From: Ascoidea asiatica
Taxonomy: Eukaryota; Ascomycota; Saccharomycetes; Ascoideales; Ascoideaceae
Direction: 5' to 3'
DNA length: 64,000 bases
Assembly (NCBI GenBank): GCA_001600695.1
Contig: BCKQ01000001.1
Location: 1,702,722-1,766,721 of the forward strand
Shown here: positions 42,217 to 51,922 of the stretch, piece by piece
How positions within the stretch are numbered: position 1 is the stretch's first letter
How the letters are laid out: every line of letters starts with the position of its first letter
Translations under genes and position numbers: made by a program
Notes under the pieces: model-generated
What the model saw: only the letters and a program-made list of their open reading frames with translations
Told to the model about the DNA's origin: nothing
Database searches by the model: none

Positions 42217-42613
42217 TTTGAAAATCTTATTTCTTAATTTCTAAAAACCAATTATTGAAATTTATATATATAGGAATTGAATTATTTATTGACTGATTAT
42301 TTTGATTTAATTCTATCTTTCTTTCAATTACTTATAGATTTGTAATTATTAAGATTAATATCAAAATCTAATAATATTTAGCGTGGCGAAAGATTGAATA
42401 ATTGAAATTAAGAAAGCTTTGAAGAACCAAGATATTGATGTACACGTGACTGAAGTATGGTTAATTATGTCACAATACAATAAATATATATTTATTGACT
42501 AATTTGATGAATAATTTAACGGATTAATTATTGAATAATTGAATAAAAAGGAAAATTATATTGAAATAAATCTCAAAATAAATATCAAAATTAATCAAGA
42601 AATAAATAAAGAA
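42217..42613. promoter_or_regulatory. Shared RPN8-GPN2 divergent promoter
   Basis: About 400 bp. It contains CACGTGAC at 42443-42450, and GCGTGGCGAAAG near 42380-42391. The latter resembles, imperfectly, the Rpn4 proteasome element GGTGGCAAA. Neither is proven. The gene pair is conserved with S. cerevisiae, so the promoter may be shared. Confidence 0.4.
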
Positions 42614-43729
42614 ATGCCAAATTTTGCCCAGATTATAATTGGTCCTCCTGGATCTGGAAAATCAACATATTGTAATGGTATGAATCAATTTTTATCAGCA
42701 ATTGGACGTAAGAATATTATAATAAATTTTGATCCTGCAAATGACAGATTGCCATATGAAAAAAATTGTGGAATAGATATTAGAGATTATATTACAATTG
42801 AAGAAATAATGAATGAAGAAAACCTAGGACCAAATGGAGGATTAATGTATGCAATTGAAAATTTTTTCAAAGATGATGAAAATATTTTAAATCAATTAAT
42901 TAGGGATATTAAAAAATTAAGTAAAAATGGGAATTATTTTTTAATTGATTGTCCTGGACAGATTGAATTATTTACAAACAATTTTTTCTTTCTTAAAATT
43001 TTTAAAATTTTAGAAAAAACTTTAGATTTCAGATTTATTGTAATAAACTTAATTGATTGTATAAATTTAACTAAACCAAGTAATTATTTTTCAATATTAT
43101 TATTAAGTTTAAGATCAATGATTCAATTAGAATTTACATTTTTGAATGTTATAAATAAAATAGATTTAATTAAAAATTATGATAAGTTACCATTTAATTT
43201 AAGTTATTATACAGATGTTGAAGATTTAAATTATTTAATACCATATTTAGAAGAAGAAATTGAGATGAAAAATAATAATAATGAAGATGGTAAAGATAAT
43301 AAAAATAATAAAGATCAAAAACAAGAGAAAAGAAAAAGATATTATAGAAAAAATAATGATAAATTAATTAAATTGAGTATGAATATAAGTGAATTAATTT
43401 CAGAATTTAATTTAATTTCATTTGAAGTTTTAAGTATAGAAGATAAAAATTCAATAATTAAATTGTTATATATAATTGATAAAAGTAATGGATATATCAA
43501 TGGAAATAATGAAATTTCAGGAGATTCGATTTGGATAAATTCAGTCAGACAAGTTGGTAGTGGAAATTTAAATGGAGTTGATCAGGAAATTGATATTCAA
43601 GAGAGATGGATTGATAATAAAGAAGAATATGATAAATTTTTCTTAGAAAATGAAAAAAAATCAATTAAGGAAATGAAGGAACAAACAGGAAAAAATGATT
43701 TTAATGATATCGAAGATTATGGTTACTAG
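42614..43729 (+). CDS. GPN2: GPN-loop GTPase 2
   Basis: A 371-residue protein from the first in-frame ATG at 42614; the frame is open upstream without an ATG. It has P-loop GPPGSGKSTYC, FDPANDRLPY (Walker-B-like), the family signature GPN in LGPNGGLMYAIE, IDCPGQIELFT, and NKIDLIK as G4. The IIIGPPGSGKSTYCNGMNQF opening and PANDRLPYE fit Gpn2 rather than Npa3 (Gpn1) or Gpn3. GPN proteins help assemble and import RNA polymerases II and III. An Asn/Asp/Lys-rich insert lies at about 218-250. It is divergent from RPN8, as in S. cerevisiae (YOR262W). Confidence 0.93.
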   Translation: MPNFAQIIIGPPGSGKSTYCNGMNQFLSAIGRKNIIINFDPANDRLPYEKNCGIDIRDYITIEEIMNEENLGPNGGLMYAIENFFKDDENILNQLIRDIKKLSKNGNYFLIDCPGQIELFTNNFFFLKIFKILEKTLDFRFIVINLIDCINLTKPSNYFSILLLSLRSMIQLEFTFLNVINKIDLIKNYDKLPFNLSYYTDVEDLNYLIPYLEEEIEMKNNNNEDGKDNKNNKDQKQEKRKRYYRKNNDKLIKLSMNISELISEFNLISFEVLSIEDKNSIIKLLYIIDKSNGYINGNNEISGDSIWINSVRQVGSGNLNGVDQEIDIQERWIDNKEEYDKFFLENEKKSIKEMKEQTGKNDFNDIEDYGY

Positions 43730-44570
43730 CTAGTTAATAAAAAGTTTTTATATATTTCAGTTCAAAATTCGGATATGATCAAAAAACTAAGTTTGTCAAT
43801 CAGTTGTTTACTCTTTTTTTTTAGCCAATCTCAATTAGCGAGTAAAAGAGAAGAATGAATTAATAATAACATTTTTCAAATACAATCTTACAACGAGTAA
43901 AATCTATTTTTATATTATATACTTATAATTATAAACAAAATTATAATTTGAATTATAAATTAATGTAGTTCTTTGAGTTACCAGATTTTTATCAAGAGTT
44001 TTAAAAATTAGGAATAAGGTAAAGTAAGAACAATTGTTCTAGCTGACGTTTCCCATGCAATAAACACTGATAATACAGTAGTAATGTAATATCGAATAAA
44101 GCACATTGTAGAAAGCAGATTTTTAAATATGTGATCCAAAAAAAGGGAAAAATAAAAGATATTAAAAAAAAGAAAGAAGAAAAAATAAATATTTATATTG
44201 CAAAGACTGAAGCAAAACGAGAGAAGAAGAGAAAAAAGAGTAAAAAGAGAAATATGCGAGGTTTGCAATATTAGCGATGTTTTCAGGCGAAATAGTTTTT
44301 AGGGCAGTAGCACGTGACCGAGGATCGCAATGGTGAGTATTGTGGAAATGGGAGCGGATTTGTATTGCATTATGGTAGATGAAGTTGTAATATCTAAATA
44401 TATTCAAAGTGAAGATGCATTTAAAGCTGGAACTGAATTAGAATCATCAAAAGAAGAAGAACAAGCAACAACCGATCTACATTTCAATCAATTGCTTATT
44501 TAGTACATCAAGTGAATCTAATATATCTCTCAGTCAGAAGTCTGACCAAATTGCAGTTCTTTGTCCCACA
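43730..44570. other. Intergenic, promoter of the RS-repeat gene
   Basis: About 840 bp downstream of GPN2 and upstream of the next plus-strand gene. It holds a CACGTG at 44311-44316 (in AGCACGTGACCG) in a slightly GC-richer stretch. No RNA gene recognised. Confidence 0.5.
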
Positions 44571-47500
44571 ATGGGCACCTCAATCGACTCTTCGAAAGCA
44601 TTCAATGATCAAAATGATATCAATTCTTCCAATAATTCAAACAATCCTAATGATTCAAATAATTCAAATAATTCAAATAATTTGAATAACAGAAATGATA
44701 GAGATAGCAGTTATAGAAATAGTTTAATCAGGACCTTCAGCTCAGTTGATGATGATAACAATAATGACACCGAAAGAAAAAGAAAAAGAGTTAGAATTTC
44801 AGAAAATGGTAATTATGTTGTAAGGCAAAATTATGAAATGGTTCAGGATCCTCAGAATGATATTGAGATTATTTTATATTCTGCCAATGAAAGTGATAAT
44901 GATAATATGGACGGTTTATCAACAAACGGTGATCCCACTCAAAATCTAAATCAAAATCAAAACCAGAATAGTAATAGTGCTAGTAATAGTAGTAGCATTA
45001 GTAATAGTAATATTAATAGTAATACCAATGCAAGTCTTCTCCATTCATCTCATCAGCAGCAAACTGAGTTGCAAACTTCAAATATTGCTAGTACTACTAA
45101 TAATAATAACAATAGTATCAATAATAACAATAATAACAATAATAACAATAATAACAATAATAACAATAATAATCACGATAACAGTAATGATAATGATAAT
45201 GAAAATGATAGCGATAAAGACAATAATAATGGTAGTAATGCTTCTTCTATTCCAATTATTGATGATGAAGATGAAGATGAAGATTCCATAATTCAATTAC
45301 CTTCTGATTTTGTAGGTCGTCCTATAAGAAGACAAAATGCAATGAGATTAGCTCCAGGTGCTGATTTTTTAACTTATCTTTCTCATTTGGGATATAATTT
45401 ACAAAATTCGGATTCATCTACAATTCACTCAAGTAATCAATCATTAAATCAGTTTTCTAATGAAAATAATAACTCTAGCTCAAATAATGCTAATAATACT
45501 AGAAATAGCACTAATAATACTAATAATATTGACAATGTAAATAATATACTTAATATTATCAATTCAAATATTCGCGAGCTTTCAGGTCCTTCACCTAATA
45601 GAAGTTCTCGACCTAATTTAAGAAATCGATTCCTTATGTCATCTCTTCGTTCACCTACAAGTTCCGAGCTAGAAAATACTCATTTACCTAGATTAGTAAC
45701 TGCAGAACAATATCCAATAAATTCTAAAAGAAAAAGAATTAAAAAAAACATTCCACATTGTATAAAGATAAGAAAACCCTCGATATCCTCAAATGAGAAA
45801 AAGAAAAAAGATAAAATTTTTAAAAATGTACATTTAAATCCAATGCATCCAATGTTTGATGATATAACTCTGTCTAGTTCAAAAATTCCTACAAAAGTAC
45901 TAGTCGGTGGTCTGAAAAGAATCAGATTACATGATCATTATGGTAATACAAATTCTACTCCTTCAATTATATCTACCAATAACGGATCCACTAACGGTCG
46001 TGATACTTCTGATGGAAATAATACACCTGCAGCTAATACTTATGATACTTACTTCAATCAATATAGATTTAGAAGAAGAAATTCAAGAAGCAATAACCGT
46101 GATAGAAATAACAACACTAATTTAAATGGTAATTCTGGTAACTCTAATAACACCAATAATGATAATCATAACAACTCTTCACAATTTGTAACTATAATAA
46201 ATCTTTCAGATGAAATCAACAGTGAGAACAATGAATCAGCTAATGATAATAATTTAAGAGTAAATATTTCACGTAATCATTCAAGATCTATTCGGACACC
46301 TGTTATTCCTCATGGAAATTTAACTACAAACTTAAATAATAATGATGATGATTTTTATAATGATGATGAACCATTTTTAGGGCCTGATATTGGACAAGGT
46401 GATTATGATTATGATTATTATCATTCTAGATATTCATCAAGATCAAATTCAAGACATTCATCTAGATATTCTTCAAGATCAAACTCCAGAAACTCATCTA
46501 GGCATTCCTCGAGACATTCTTCTCGATCCAATTCAAGAAATAGACCACAGTTAGTTTCCACTTCTACTTTAAGATCTCGTTCCCAATCATTATCAAGTAA
46601 TAACTCTTTTTTGCATGGTAATTATGACGTTCAAGCTGATAATTATACGACAACTCTAATGAATACATATTTAAATTCTTCAACGTCTCCGGCTGACAAT
46701 AATGAAAATACAAATCAAGATGATAATCTCAATAACAATAACGATCTTCTCAATAGTAGCCATAACGAAATTTCAAGTAATAATGATGAAGATGAAATAC
46801 GATCTGCCAGCTCACATTTTATACCTCCTTCAAATACGGGTTATAACACAGATAATTCAATAAGTTCAACATCCTATTCTCGTCGTGCTAGTAGTAGTGG
46901 TGATAATATACATTCAAGTTCAGGTACAAGGATATTTAGCTCTAGTCAACAAAGACAGCCTCGTAGAGGAATTCTTTCAAGGAGATCTTCAAGATCTTCT
47001 GCTCATTCTCATAGTAGGTCAGCTTCTCCAGTATTAAGAAGATCCGATTCAATATCAGATTTAAGAAGTGTTTATAATAATTCTGGACTTCAAAATGCTG
47101 TTATCGCTCAAGAACATTCTAGTAATATAAGTACTGCGAATAACCCAGGTACTGAAGATAGTAATAATAGTAATTTAAGTGGAAGTAATGCTGTTTCTGA
47201 AAATACAATAAGTACTGGAATTGTTGGAACTTCTACTGTCTCAGAAATAGATAATGAAAATGTTGGTAATAATACTAATAATACTAATATTGCTAGCAAT
47301 GAAAATAATAGTAATGTTAACAATATTTATAATACTGATAATACAATTAACGCTGCGGGTTCTAATACTAATAATAACAATAGAAGTCAAATGAATCAAA
47401 CAGGAGGTCCTCATGTTAGTTTTGTTTATGATATAAATCCTCATTCTGGTGATAGTTCTTCGGAAGATGTAAATGATGACGAGTCAAGACATAGATCTAT

Positions 47501-47864
47501 AAGATTTGGGAGAATTCACTATTATAGGTTTAGCAATTTAGAAGAAACTCCAAATAGTAGTTTCACATCAAATTCTGGAGTAATTGGTACTATAGAGAAT
47601 GAAAACACTACTAATAGTTCAAATGATAATGATATACATAATCAGAATCAAGATAATTTACCGGGAAGAACTGTTACTGTTTCTAATTCTCGAGGATTAG
47701 AGGAAGCTAATATACCTCAAAATGATATTGAAGATATAGAAGTTTCTACGGAAGCGTCTATTCCAACAGTGACCTTTACAGATCGTGAAAGTCCTTCGGT
47801 TAATGATGGTTCTTTAGAATCCTTTCAAAATTCGGAAAGTCAAGGTAATGAAAATATTAAATAG
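44571..47864 (+). CDS. Large Ser/Asn-rich protein with an RS repeat, unknown function
   Basis: A 1097-residue, largely disordered protein that I do not recognise. It has poly-Asn runs (about 177-200) and acidic Asp/Glu boxes (DDEDEDED, about 230-236). Two more ordered-looking stretches are QLPSDFVGRPIRRQNAMRL...FLTYLSHLGY (about 243-278) and HPMFDDITLSSSKIPTKVLVGGLKRIRLHDHYG (about 423-460). A basic cluster RKRKRVRIS (about 70-77) could be a nuclear signal. A striking Ser/Arg repeat at about 620-665 consists of SRSNSR, SRYSS and SRHSS units. The tail is acidic. It could be a nuclear RNA- or transcription-related protein, but nothing proves it. Confidence 0.75.
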   Translation: MGTSIDSSKAFNDQNDINSSNNSNNPNDSNNSNNSNNLNNRNDRDSSYRNSLIRTFSSVDDDNNNDTERKRKRVRISENGNYVVRQNYEMVQDPQNDIEIILYSANESDNDNMDGLSTNGDPTQNLNQNQNQNSNSASNSSSISNSNINSNTNASLLHSSHQQQTELQTSNIASTTNNNNNSINNNNNNNNNNNNNNNNNNHDNSNDNDNENDSDKDNNNGSNASSIPIIDDEDEDEDSIIQLPSDFVGRPIRRQNAMRLAPGADFLTYLSHLGYNLQNSDSSTIHSSNQSLNQFSNENNNSSSNNANNTRNSTNNTNNIDNVNNILNIINSNIRELSGPSPNRSSRPNLRNRFLMSSLRSPTSSELENTHLPRLVTAEQYPINSKRKRIKKNIPHCIKIRKPSISSNEKKKKDKIFKNVHLNPMHPMFDDITLSSSKIPTKVLVGGLKRIRLHDHYGNTNSTPSIISTNNGSTNGRDTSDGNNTPAANTYDTYFNQYRFRRRNSRSNNRDRNNNTNLNGNSGNSNNTNNDNHNNSSQFVTIINLSDEINSENNESANDNNLRVNISRNHSRSIRTPVIPHGNLTTNLNNNDDDFYNDDEPFLGPDIGQGDYDYDYYHSRYSSRSNSRHSSRYSSRSNSRNSSRHSSRHSSRSNSRNRPQLVSTSTLRSRSQSLSSNNSFLHGNYDVQADNYTTTLMNTYLNSSTSPADNNENTNQDDNLNNNNDLLNSSHNEISSNNDEDEIRSASSHFIPPSNTGYNTDNSISSTSYSRRASSSGDNIHSSSGTRIFSSSQQRQPRRGILSRRSSRSSAHSHSRSASPVLRRSDSISDLRSVYNNSGLQNAVIAQEHSSNISTANNPGTEDSNNSNLSGSNAVSENTISTGIVGTSTVSEIDNENVGNNTNNTNIASNENNSNVNNIYNTDNTINAAGSNTNNNNRSQMNQTGGPHVSFVYDINPHSGDSSSEDVNDDESRHRSIRFGRIHYYRFSNLEETPNSSFTSNSGVIGTIENENTTNSSNDNDIHNQNQDNLPGRTVTVSNSRGLEEANIPQNDIEDIEVSTEASIPTVTFTDRESPSVNDGSLESFQNSESQGNENIK
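45099..45176 (+). repeat. AAT/AAC repeat coding for poly-Asn
   Basis: A run of AAT and AAC triplets with a 9-base sub-period (AATAACAAT) encodes about 24 Asn residues with a few interruptions. Confidence 0.85.
46425..46545 (+). repeat. Degenerate repeat coding for Ser/Arg (RS-like) units
   Basis: Repeats of about 12-18 bp such as TCAAGATCAAATTCAAGA and TCATCTAGA encode SRSNSR, SRHSS and SRYSS units. Codon variation between copies shows this is not a recent expansion. Confidence 0.75.
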
Positions 47865-48707
47865 CTCGAGCAAATCTTATAGAAATATGAGAAATCAATA
47901 GGTCTTCAGTTCATTCTATCTGTATGAATATTATACTTTTATCATTAATATTATGTCTATGCCCATACCTAATATTCTTTTTTCTTTTTTTTCATTCAGC
48001 AAAATTTTAGCTCTTGCTTAATTTTTTTATCTTTTATTTTTTATCTCATTTTTTCAACTCATTCATTCTATATTCCAGTTCTTTTCTCCTTATGATACAT
48101 TCACAATTTTATCTTCTCAAAAAAATCAAATTCTTTATTTTATTACTTAAATTTTTTTTTTCGTTCAATTTTTTTTTTCTATTTGGGTTACTTTTCATAT
48201 TAAAATTTTTATATTATATTTTTTAGGCTAGGATTCTTGGAAGTGTCCATTACTCAATTTTTTTCATTCAAAATATTTCTTTATATACCTTGTGCTCTGT
48301 GCTTACTCAAATACTAAATGTATTTCATGACTACTTCAAAATGGAATGAGAATATATATAATCTAATAAAACATATTTTGCATTTATCATTAGTTTCATC
48401 CTTTTAACATAAAACAAATATCAATTTTGTTTAATTTTGTACTAGAGACCAGTTTTTCGGGTCATATCTTGAATATTCCCATTACGTAATCTCGCACTTT
48501 TTTACTTCTTTTCCACTTTTCTTCCATTTGAAAATCGAAAGGAACTAGAAACTGAAGCAAAAACTTGCTTACTAAAACAATTGAGCTCAGTCTGTATAAA
48601 TTTAAAAAGATGAAATAATGATTCATTTGTGTTCAAAAGAAATCAAGTGTCTTTAGCTAAATAACTTTCTTTGTTTTTTTTTAAGAATATATTTATAAAG
48701 TTTAAAA
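47865..48707. other. Intergenic, promoter of CFD1
   Basis: About 840 bp, pyrimidine-rich on the plus strand. A perfect TTACGTAA palindrome (Yap/AP-1-type) lies at 48482-48489, about 220 bp before CFD1. No RNA gene recognised. Confidence 0.5.
48482..48489. promoter_or_regulatory. TTACGTAA palindrome, Yap-type site
   Basis: Matches the yeast AP-1 (Yap) response element exactly. Its position upstream of a cytosolic Fe-S assembly gene would make oxidative-stress control plausible, but this is inferred from one site. Confidence 0.4.
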
Positions 48708-49583
48708 ATGAGTAACGAAATACCCAAATCATTGGATAAAGTGAAAAATGTGCTTCTTGTAATGTCTGGAAAAGGTGGTGTTGGTAAATCATCAGTGACG
48801 ACTCAACTTGCTTTATCTTTGGCATTAAAAGGATTCAAAGTTGGAGTATTGGATATTGATTTGACAGGGCCTTCTATTCCTAGAATGTTTGGGGTTGAAG
48901 ATAAACAAATCCATCAATCTGTTCATGGTTGGATTCCTGTTTATATTCCTTGTTCTTCAAATAAGTTATCAATAATGTCAATAGGATTCTTAATAAAAAA
49001 TAGAGGTGATAGTATTGTTTGGAGAGGTCCTAAAAAGACTTCAATGATAAGGCAGTTTTTATCTAATGTAGTCTGGGGTGAATTAGATTATTTGATTATA
49101 GATACTCCTCCTGGAACCTCGGATGAACATATTTCAATAGCTGAAGAATTAAGACTGGCAAATCCCACTGGTGCTATATTAGTCACAACTCCACAAGATA
49201 TTTCTGTTAATGATGTTAGAAAAGAATTTAATTTTTGCAAAAAAGTTGGTTTTAAAGTATTAGGAATAATTGAAAATATGAGTGGGTATATATGTCCATG
49301 TTGTTCAGAAGTTACAAATATATTCAGCAAAGGTGGTGGAAAAAACTTAGCAATTGAATACAATCTTCCATTTTTAGGGTTCTTACCAATTGATCCATCT
49401 TTTACTGATTTGATTGAAACAAATAATGAAAAAAATAATGATAAAAATGAAACTGATCTTGAAAATCTATCTCTCGAAGATGATAAGAAAAATATAGAAA
49501 TAGGTTTGCTACAAAAATATTCAAAAAATACTTTATATATTGAATTTTCGAAAATTTTAGATAATTTACTTGAAAGACTTTAA
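48708..49583 (+). CDS. CFD1: Cytosolic Fe-S cluster scaffold Cfd1 (NUBP2)
   Basis: A 291-residue P-loop NTPase of the Mrp/NBP35 family. It has the deviant Walker [10 protein letters not shown] (21-29), [40 protein letters not shown] and the C-terminal CPCC motif (C196, C198, C199) that binds the bridging [4Fe-4S] cluster. It lacks the N-terminal four-Cys ferredoxin motif of Nbp35, which identifies it as Cfd1. Cfd1-Nbp35 assembles clusters for cytosolic and nuclear Fe-S proteins. An Asn/Asp/Glu-rich insert lies at about 243-265. One in-frame CTG codon (49155-49157, residue 150) is a rare codon here. Confidence 0.95.
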   Translation: MSNEIPKSLDKVKNVLLVMSGKGGVGKSSVTTQLALSLALKGFKVGVLDIDLTGPSIPRMFGVEDKQIHQSVHGWIPVYIPCSSNKLSIMSIGFLIKNRGDSIVWRGPKKTSMIRQFLSNVVWGELDYLIIDTPPGTSDEHISIAEELRLANPTGAILVTTPQDISVNDVRKEFNFCKKVGFKVLGIIENMSGYICPCCSEVTNIFSKGGGKNLAIEYNLPFLGFLPIDPSFTDLIETNNEKNNDKNETDLENLSLEDDKKNIEIGLLQKYSKNTLYIEFSKILDNLLERL

Positions 49584-49872
49584 TAATACACTTTTTTTTA
49601 TTTATAAAACATTCTTTAAAAACGATAATAATTACAGTAACTAAATAGAAATGCTTCATTTTTAAGATTATAAGTTTTCAAATCATTCCAATAATTTCAT
49701 TTTCTATTCTGACCAATTTTTTGAAAAGCGGTAAACGATCGGGATGGAATTAACTATGAGTAGAATATGAAAATTACTTATTTTCGATTGAGCTTACAAT
49801 TATTCATTCAGAAATAACAACAATTAACTTTTATATTAAACAGATCTTAAAATAAATTAAGATAGTAAAAAA

Positions 49873-50355
49873 ATGGATAAATCTAAAATAGATGAATTGA
49901 ATATAAATAAAGAATATATGCAATTAGCAATAGAAGAAGCGAAAAAATGTGAAGGAACAGAAGTTGCCTTTTGTGTTGGTGCAATTTTGGTTGATAATGC
50001 GAATCAAATTATATCAACTGGATATTCTAGAGAATTACCTGGAAATACTCATGCTGAAGAATGCGCAATTAAAAAGTATTTTTTACAACATCCAAATGAA
50101 AAAATGTTGCCAGAAAATACAATTATTTATACAACAATGGAGCCATGTTCTGAAAGATTAAGTGGAAATTTACCTTGTTTGAATAGAATACTAGAAGCTA
50201 GAAATATAAAAAAATGTTACGTTGGAGTTATGGAGCCAGAAACTTTTATTAAAAAAAATACAAGTTTCGAAAAATTAAAAGAAAATGGAATCGAATATAT
50301 TAAAGTATCTGGATTTGAAGATGAGTGTCTTAGGGTTGCAACAAAGAAAAAATGA
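49873..50355 (+). CDS. Stand-alone deaminase of the Rib2/DRAP type
   Basis: A 160-residue zinc-dependent deaminase. It has the catalytic H60-A-E62 in NTHAEECAIK and the zinc cysteines C92 and C102 in MEPCSERLSGNLPC, both intact. The C-x9-C spacing and the flanking FCVGAILVDNANQIISTGY, ELPGNTHAEE and VGVMEPETFIKKNTSFEKL strongly resemble the diaminohydroxyphosphoribosylaminopyrimidine (DRAP) deaminase half of yeast Rib2, an enzyme of riboflavin synthesis. In S. cerevisiae this half is fused behind a tRNA pseudouridine synthase; here it stands alone with a clean ATG. It does not resemble Fcy1, Tad2 or Dcd1. Confidence 0.82.
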   Translation: MDKSKIDELNINKEYMQLAIEEAKKCEGTEVAFCVGAILVDNANQIISTGYSRELPGNTHAEECAIKKYFLQHPNEKMLPENTIIYTTMEPCSERLSGNLPCLNRILEARNIKKCYVGVMEPETFIKKNTSFEKLKENGIEYIKVSGFEDECLRVATKKK

Positions 50356-51922
50356 AAATTATAATTATGTTGTTAAAGACTGATTGGTAATTAAATGTTG
50401 AGTTTATAATGATAAAAATGAACTTTGCCTAAAAAATAGAAATACTGTTAATAGTTTGTAGTAATTTTAAGTTTAAGTTAATGAAAAAAGAAAGAAATGT
50501 TTCTTCCAAGAACAGCTACATCTGTTATATATCTGATTTAATTTACAGTTTTATAATTGGAGCTGAATTGATATTGATTAGCCTAAACTACTGATAAGAG
50601 AGAATCAGACCCTCGATTCAATCATTGAATGAATTAAAATAACTCAATCACTTTAAAAAAACAATGACTAGTCTAACATTTAAAATCACTTTAAAATTGT
50701 TTATTTTATCGAGCTATTCAATGATTGCCTCTCAACCATCGTACTTTGAAAATTAAAAAGAAACCATGAAAAAAAAATCTGTAGGAGTGAAATAAAATAG
50801 GGAAAAACAAATTCAATACTTTGAGATTAATTGTCATAATTAAACTTTACTAAAATTTCTTACAACCTTCTATAAACTTAGGATTCGATTTAATAGGCAT
50901 TATTACCTAAAGCTCAACTGTATCCAAAAACTAAGACTGTTTATTTAGTGTTTATTTTTTGATATTAGTTCAAATAAATATCCAACAGAAATATTTAGAT
51001 AAAAATCTTTGAAAACTCAATTACTATGAATGGTTTTCAGAATATTCCTAAAAATAATTCAGCTCCTTTTTCATCCTTTACAAATTTGTAAAGACAAAGC
51101 ATTTCAGGGAAATACATTTTTGTATGCTAGTAATATCAAGTATAAATTTTTATTATTTAATGGTACTGTTGTTTTTTTTTAGGTTTCAAAATTCGATCTT
51201 TTTTTGTTTTCTCTTTTTTTCAAAAACATTTCTCTTGCCTATTTGACTGTTAAAGTTTATTGTTTTTCTTTGTCCTCAGCTTTTTCTTTCACGATATTTT
51301 TATAAACAAATTAAAACTAGTAACTTTACATTTTTCCGGTTTCCTTCTGCATACTCTTTTCCTCACTATTTTGTTTTTTTACTTTTCTTTTAGAATAAAA
51401 CCTTATTCAAAAAATGATTATAATAAATACTAAATAAGCAATGAATCGATTACCACTAAATTCTTTCGGTAGAATGAAAACTTGTAGTTTTTTAAATTTT
51501 TGTAGCCCTTAAGATTTTTTGGAAAAATAAAGTTGAAGTGGATTCTTTGGCTAAAGCCTTAACTTAAAGGGATACGAGGATGGTTAAATGACTTCGTTTC
51601 CCAATGGGGAATAAAAAAAAATTTACCATGAAGCAGGGTCTACTTCAATCACAAACTTTTATTTTTTTGACAATAGGATCTACTGTGAAATTAATCTTGT
51701 GATTGAAAATTTAGTTATGAAAAGACATAAATTTGGAATGATTTAATGCCGAAAAGGTCTTGATACTGTTCAGTGCAAACTACAAATTACTAGAAATGTT
51801 TCCAGAATACTTTCCGTATTTTATTTATTAAAAAGTTTCAAACAATTGTTGAAAGTTTGAGATTTGTTTTTGAAGTTAATTTTAATACAAAAAAATATGA
51901 AATACAAGAAGTGCTTAATATA
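50356..51922. other. Long intergenic, 1.57 kb
   Basis: Between the deaminase and the protease-like locus. AT-rich with several T-runs. I see no protein-like frame, no tRNA and no named site. It probably holds the promoter of the protease-like gene and may contain decayed sequence. Confidence 0.45.

Noticed and set aside
44977-45296. Open frames on both strands overlapping the poly-Asn tract
   Set aside because: They are shifted readings of the triplet repeat in the RS-repeat gene.
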